Below are positions 7,294 to 10,194 of a DNA stretch of 10,194 nucleotides, piece after piece. Within the stretch, counting starts at the first letter, position 1, and each line of letters begins with the position of its first letter. Source of the DNA: RGIG4608 sp045637205 (GTDB lineage: Bacteria > Bacillota > Clostridia > Oscillospirales > CAG-272); NCBI GenBank assembly GCA_045637205.1, contig JAZTYY010000033.1:1-10194 (forward strand), read 5' to 3'. The position numbers and the translations under genes were made by a program. The notes under the pieces are model-generated. The model was not told the origin of the DNA and ran no database searches. It worked only from the letters and a program-made list of their open reading frames with translations.

Positions 7294-7332
7294 TTTATTT
7301 ATCTCCTTATTCAATAATATCTAACCAATTAT

Positions 7333-7361
7333 ATTCTATCACAAAATGTGAAGTTTGTAAA
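7333..7361 (-). promoter_or_regulatory. SigA-type promoter of galE
   Basis: On the minus strand, TTTACA (7361-7356) and TAGAAT (7338-7333) are 17 nt apart, with TG one base before the -10. The sequence before the -35 is AAGGTA. Transcription should start near 7326, giving a leader of about 33 nt. Confidence 0.82.
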
Positions 7362-7487
7362 TACCTTTTGGGCGTGCGTAGTGTTGTGCCAAATTTGCAT
7401 CAAAATTACACCAACATTCAACGCTGTTCAGCTCGATAAATTGGAATTTATTAAGCTGTTTTATGTAATATTTTGAACTGAATCAAA

Positions 7488-8882
7488 TTATTTTTCAAGA
7501 TCTCCATCGGTACAATGGACAATAAAATCACCGGATCCATAGCACCAATCATCTTTTTTGTTGCCAAAGATTCCATATAGCCCTTCAATTGATTTCCATT
7601 CATTCTTGTTTCCACCAAAATTGATATCCGAAAGCGATGTACAAACACCAAAAGCTCCATGACAAATTTCCTTTACAGAGCTTGGAATATAAACACTTTT
7701 AAGGGAAGTACATCCTGAAAATGTCTCAAAATCAATTTTCTCTATCCCATTCGGGATGGAAATAGTTTCAAGCGATGTACATTCACTAAACAGTGCATAT
7801 GGCAATTCCGCTAATCCACTTGGAAGATTGATTTCTTTAAGACTTGAACATTCCGAAAATGCATATCCTCCTATCTCGGTAACACTTTCGGGAATTTCCA
7901 TTTTTTCAAGCGATGAACAACCAATAAATGCACCGTAATCAATTTTTGTTATTTTATTGTGAAGGGGAAGCTGCTTAAGTGAGGTACAGCCTCCAAATTG
8001 ACGCATCAAAATTTCCGTCACTCCACTTGGAATGTTTATGTTTTCCAAAGCAGAGCAATGATAAAATGCATATTCGCCGATTACACCAACGCTGTCGGGA
8101 ATGCAAATGTTCTTGATTTTTGAATTCCCCGCAAAAGCATATCCACTTATTGTTTTAACCCCTTCGGGAATTATATAGCTCTCACACTCGTTTTTGGGTA
8201 CATATTGAATGAGTGTTTTCTTATCCTTGCTGTAAAGAATTCCATCAATAGATACAAAATTCTTATTTTCTTCGGCAATTTTTATTTCCTCAAGATTTTC
8301 CATCATGGAAAATGCGTAATCGCCAATAAATTCTATCCCTTCGGGTAAAGTTACTTCAACAATTGAATTACAACCAAAGAAAGCGTATGCATCAATTTTT
8401 GTAATTCCATTATGGAAGCGTATAGATTCTAATTCCTTACACCCATTAAAAAGTGATCTATTAATATGCGTTACACCTGATGGAATTTCAATGCTCCTCA
8501 GAGATTCGCACATTGAAAATGCACCTGCCCCAATTTCAGTTACAGTTGAAGGAATGTTGATTGTTTCAAGAAAAATGCATTCCTGAAATGCGGCATTTCC
8601 AATTTTAGTAAGGTTTGCTTCTATCTGAACACTTTTTATTTTAGAATCATTATGTAATCCACTGTTGTGGCAACAGGCGTAATCTCCAATTTCAAGTACC
8701 GGCTTTTCGTTGTAATATTCGGGAATAACAAGATTTTCAACATTCGCCCCAACATAAGATAAAATATAATATGTTCCGTCATCGGAAAGAGTATATTCTA
8801 TTTTATCTTTATCAACATTCCTACATCCTGAAACCGATAAAATCATCAAGAAGAAAAGAATTATACAAGTTATCTTTTTCAT
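7488..8882 (-). CDS. BspA-type leucine-rich-repeat lipoprotein
   Basis: This 464-residue lipoprotein has a Sec/SPII signal with lipobox VSGC (Cys20). After a short N-terminal region come about 13 repeats of roughly 23 residues, with the pattern I-P-x-G-V-T-x-I-G-x-x-A-F-x-x-C-x-S-L, the TpLRR/BspA (LRR_5) type. One irregular insertion, near the motif SIDGILYSKDKKTL, splits the array after the fifth unit, as often seen in this family. The C-terminal cap (NEWKSI then VHCTDGD) is also typical. Such proteins sit on the cell surface and are known in some bacteria to bind host proteins or mediate adhesion; the ligand here is unknown. Start at 8882 follows GGAGGGG. It has its own promoter and no clear terminator before the galE promoter. 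Confidence 0.92.
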   Translation of the reverse strand: MKKITCIILFFLMILSVSGCRNVDKDKIEYTLSDDGTYYILSYVGANVENLVIPEYYNEKPVLEIGDYACCHNSGLHNDSKIKSVQIEANLTKIGNAAFQECIFLETINIPSTVTEIGAGAFSMCESLRSIEIPSGVTHINRSLFNGCKELESIRFHNGITKIDAYAFFGCNSIVEVTLPEGIEFIGDYAFSMMENLEEIKIAEENKNFVSIDGILYSKDKKTLIQYVPKNECESYIIPEGVKTISGYAFAGNSKIKNICIPDSVGVIGEYAFYHCSALENINIPSGVTEILMRQFGGCTSLKQLPLHNKITKIDYGAFIGCSSLEKMEIPESVTEIGGYAFSECSSLKEINLPSGLAELPYALFSECTSLETISIPNGIEKIDFETFSGCTSLKSVYIPSSVKEICHGAFGVCTSLSDINFGGNKNEWKSIEGLYGIFGNKKDDWCYGSGDFIVHCTDGDLEK

Positions 8883-8936
8883 GAAAACACCCCTCCGTCA
8901 AATTCAAGTTTATCGAGTAGATAACTACCCAAAGTA

Positions 8937-8965
8937 ATTATACCATAAAACATCTAAAATGTAAA
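8937..8965 (-). promoter_or_regulatory. SigA-type promoter of the LRR lipoprotein gene
   Basis: On the minus strand, TTTACA (8965-8960) and a perfect TATAAT (8942-8937) are 17 nt apart, with TG one base before the -10. The leader from about 8930 to the ATG at 8882 is near 48 nt. Confidence 0.85.
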
Positions 8966-9009
8966 TAGGACGGCAAAGTTTTTGCAAATTGAACCGCCAT
9001 ACAAAAACA

Positions 9010-9035
9010 AAAAGCTCTGCCGAAGCAGAGCTTTT
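9010..9035 (-). terminator. Second hairpin terminator downstream of rpsI
   Basis: A perfect 11-bp stem (AAAAGCTCTGC, 9010-9020, with 9025-9035) closes a CGAA loop. On the minus strand it is followed by TTTTTGTTTTTG, and on the plus strand by only four T. It lies 180 bp after the rpsI stop, beyond the first terminator and the palindromic element, and directly before the LRR promoter. It nearly matches the hairpin at 3319-3344. Confidence 0.8.
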
Positions 9036-9053
9036 GTATATAAGAAATAATAA

Positions 9054-9161
9054 TTATCTCTTTGTGAACTGTGAGGGCGTTAAGAAAACAGTCCTGTGGA
9101 CTGTTTTTAGCCCGACATGGCGAAAGCTGTGCTTTTGCCAGCCTCAGTTCGACAGAGATAA
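9054..9161. repeat. Palindromic three-way-junction element, MITE- or REP-like
   Basis: The outer stem pairs 9054-9061 with 9154-9161 (8 bp), 9066-9071 with 9145-9150 (GAACTG/CAGTTC) and 9074-9076 with 9142-9144. Inside are two arms of 10 bp, each with a TGT loop: 9085-9094 with 9098-9107 (perfect, AAAACAGTCC), and 9118-9127 with 9131-9140 (one wobble). GGGC at 9075-9078 can also pair with GCCC at 9110-9113. There is no open frame of note. Its two ends resemble the last codons of rpsI in opposite orientation. Compactness and full palindromy suggest a small repeated mobile element, but copies elsewhere cannot be checked here. Confidence 0.55.
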
Positions 9162-9192
9162 AAAACAACACCCACAAAATTGCAGGTGTTGT
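9160..9192 (-). terminator. Intrinsic terminator of rplM-rpsI
   Basis: ACAACACC (9165-9172) pairs with GGTGTTGT (9185-9192), 8 bp, and one further pair is possible as G-U in minus-strand RNA. Read on the minus strand, the stem is followed by six T (9165-9160). It starts 22 bp after the rpsI stop codon. Its distal arm and T-run also lie within an inverted copy of the rpsI stop region, see findings. Confidence 0.82.
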
Positions 9193-9214
9193 AAAAAGCA
9201 TAAATTGTTGTTTT

Positions 9215-9616
9215 TTATCTCTTTGAGAACTGAGGAGCACGACGAGCGCCCTTGAGTCCGTATTTCTTTCTTTCCTTCATACGAGGGTCACGTGTAAGGA
9301 ATCCAGCAGCCTTAAGTGCGGGCTTGTTTGCTTCATCAGCTGCAACAAGTGCACGTGCAAGACCGTGACGGATTGCACCAGCCTGACCAGAGATACCACC
9401 GCCGTTTACAAGAGCGATGATGTCCCACTTACCTTCGTTACCTGTAGCACCGAAGGGCTGGTTAACGATGAGCTTGAGTGTTTCAAGACCGAAATATGTG
9501 TCGATATCCTTGCCGTTGATTGTAATAACGCCTGTACCGGGAACGATTCTTACACGAGCAACGGATTTCTTTCTTCTACCTGTACCGTAAAAATAGGGCT
9601 TTGAGCTTGTATACAT
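9215..9616 (-). CDS. rpsI: Small ribosomal subunit protein uS9
   Basis: This 133-residue protein is a component of the 30S head whose C-terminal tail reaches the P-site tRNA. The conserved YFYGTGRRKKSVARVR start, TINGKDIDTYFGLETL, the GGGISGQAGAIRHGLARAL core and the basic tail ending RRAPQFSKR are all present. Length matches bacterial S9. I chose the ATG at 9616, preceded by AGGTAGGA at 8 nt. The in-frame ATG at 9637 overlaps the rplM stop and has no ribosome binding site. It is the second gene of the conserved rplM-rpsI operon, 20 bp behind rplM. The last codons and stop are part of a long inverted repeat with the downstream DNA. Confidence 0.97.
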   Translation of the reverse strand: MYTSSKPYFYGTGRRKKSVARVRIVPGTGVITINGKDIDTYFGLETLKLIVNQPFGATGNEGKWDIIALVNGGGISGQAGAIRHGLARALVAADEANKPALKAAGFLTRDPRMKERKKYGLKGARRAPQFSKR

Positions 9617-9636
9617 ATTCTTCGTCCTACCTTTCA

Positions 9637-10065
9637 TTAAACTTCTACAGCAACGGGCTTCTGAGCCTCGTGCTTGTGGCTTGCGCCTGCGTAAACCTTA
9701 AGACGTGTAGCTGCCTTTGCACCAAGTGTGTTGTGAGGGAGCATACCCTTAACTGCGAGTGTCATAGCAAGCTCAGGCTTTGTAGCCATAAGTGTCTTGT
9801 ACTGAACTGCCTTCATACCACCGATGTAACCGGAGTGGTGGTAGTAGTACTTCTGTTCAAGCTTTCTGCCTGTGAGAACAGCCTTATCAGCGTTGATGAT
9901 GATTACGAATTCACCACAGTCAGCATGAGGTGTGAATTCAGGACGGTGCTTGCCACGAAGAATGTTTGCAGCAGCAACTGCAGTTCTACCGAGGGGCTTA
10001 TTAGCAGCGTCTATAACATACCATTTTCTTTCAATGGTATTTGCATTAGCAAAATAAGTAGACAT
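9637..10065 (-). CDS. rplM: Large ribosomal subunit protein uL13
   Basis: This 142-residue protein is an early-assembly component of the 50S subunit that binds 23S rRNA. Recognised by WYVIDAANKPLGRTAVAAANILRG near the N-terminus, ADCGEFVIIINADK, KYYYHHSGYIGG, and the characteristic AVKGMLPHNTLG. Length equals the usual bacterial L13. The ATG at 10065 follows GGAGGA at 7 nt. The open frame runs to 10140, but that extension crosses the promoter and is not translated. First gene of rplM-rpsI. The leader of about 40 nt is short; I could not fit an L13 leader structure to it. Confidence 0.97.
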   Translation of the reverse strand: MSTYFANANTIERKWYVIDAANKPLGRTAVAAANILRGKHRPEFTPHADCGEFVIIINADKAVLTGRKLEQKYYYHHSGYIGGMKAVQYKTLMATKPELAMTLAVKGMLPHNTLGAKAATRLKVYAGASHKHEAQKPVAVEV

Positions 10066-10111
10066 TAAAATATCCTCCAAATAAAATATAATAAGTTTTT
10101 TAACCTTGCAC

Positions 10112-10140
10112 ATTATAACACTTATACTTCCCTTTGTCAA
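10112..10140 (-). promoter_or_regulatory. SigA-type promoter of rplM-rpsI
   Basis: On the minus strand, TTGACA (10140-10135) and TATAAT (10117-10112) are 17 nt apart; both hexamers are perfect consensus, as expected of a ribosomal protein operon. The bases before the -35 are AAGGTA, as at galE and the GxGYxYP gene. Transcription should start near 10105. The 54 bases beyond it to the window edge show no gene that I can support. Confidence 0.9.
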
Positions 10141-10194
10141 TACCTTTTTGAAAACTTTTTTCGTTATTTTAATTTATCAATATGCTATCTCCTT

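Noticed and set aside
7294..7314. Longer galE start at a TTG
   Set aside because: The ribosome binding site AAGGAG lies inside this extension, and the family begins at the MSILVTGG position.
7430..7457. Hairpin after the LRR gene as a terminator
   Set aside because: The stem is imperfect and AT-rich, and no T-run follows on the minus strand.
8938..9255. Overlapping open frames of 88-100 codons across the region downstream of rpsI
   Set aside because: They run through the palindromic element, two terminators and a promoter, have no ribosome binding site, and their openness is explained by the repeat structure.
9601..10068. 155-codon open frame on the plus strand
   Set aside because: It lies opposite rplM, which has full conserved motifs, a promoter and a ribosome binding site.
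10066..10105. L13 leader autoregulatory RNA upstream of rplM
   Set aside because: The leader is only about 40 nt, AT-rich, and shows no stem that I could match to the known leader.
10066..10140. N-terminal extension of rplM
   Set aside because: It covers the promoter and the GGAGGA site; the L13 family starts near the ATG at 10065.

Overview
The window reads as a chromosomal segment of a low-GC Gram-positive bacterium, most likely a gut-type member of the Clostridia. The support is AT-rich intergenic DNA, strong GGAGG-type ribosome binding sites, TTGACA/TTTACA-N17-TATAAT promoters, Sec/SPII lipoproteins with short lipoboxes, a BspA-type leucine-rich-repeat lipoprotein and a GxGYxYP-family lipoprotein. 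No species can be named from the sequence alone. Every supported gene lies on the minus strand, so transcription runs from high to low coordinates.

Right end, about 10,140 to 9,000: the conserved ribosomal protein operon rplM-rpsI has a consensus promoter, and an intrinsic terminator follows rpsI. Downstream is a compact 108-bp palindromic element that can fold into a three-way junction. One arm of it is an inverted copy of the rpsI stop-codon region. A second, perfect hairpin terminator follows.

Middle right, about 8,965 to 6,130: a secreted BspA-type LRR lipoprotein gene with its own promoter is followed by galE (UDP-glucose 4-epimerase), also with its own promoter. Just below galE is a remnant of a GNAT acetyltransferase gene: about 30 N-terminal codons joined directly to the distal half of a terminator hairpin.

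Middle, about 6,130 to 3,319: a GxGYxYP-family lipoprotein gene with its own promoter is followed by a 95-residue protein of unknown function and an intact GNAT acetyltransferase. The last two are separated by 2 bp, and the pair ends at a hairpin terminator. The intact GNAT is the paralogue of the remnant below galE.

Left, about 3,301 to 150: a textbook promoter drives what looks like a four-gene operon: a lipoprotein with two CxxC modules, a second and unrelated GNAT, a small multi-pass membrane protein and a Nudix hydrolase. A 15-bp perfect hairpin terminator closes it. Beyond it, positions 1-129 hold a dense array of nested hairpins that looks like a repetitive intergenic element cut by the window edge.

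The coding content is mostly ordinary: ribosomal proteins, sugar-nucleotide metabolism, surface lipoproteins and small modifying enzymes. I found no prophage, CRISPR array, IS transposase or recognisable defence system. The most interesting signals are non-coding: the palindromic element mirroring the rpsI 3' end, the hairpin array at the left edge, and the GNAT remnant fused to its terminator.
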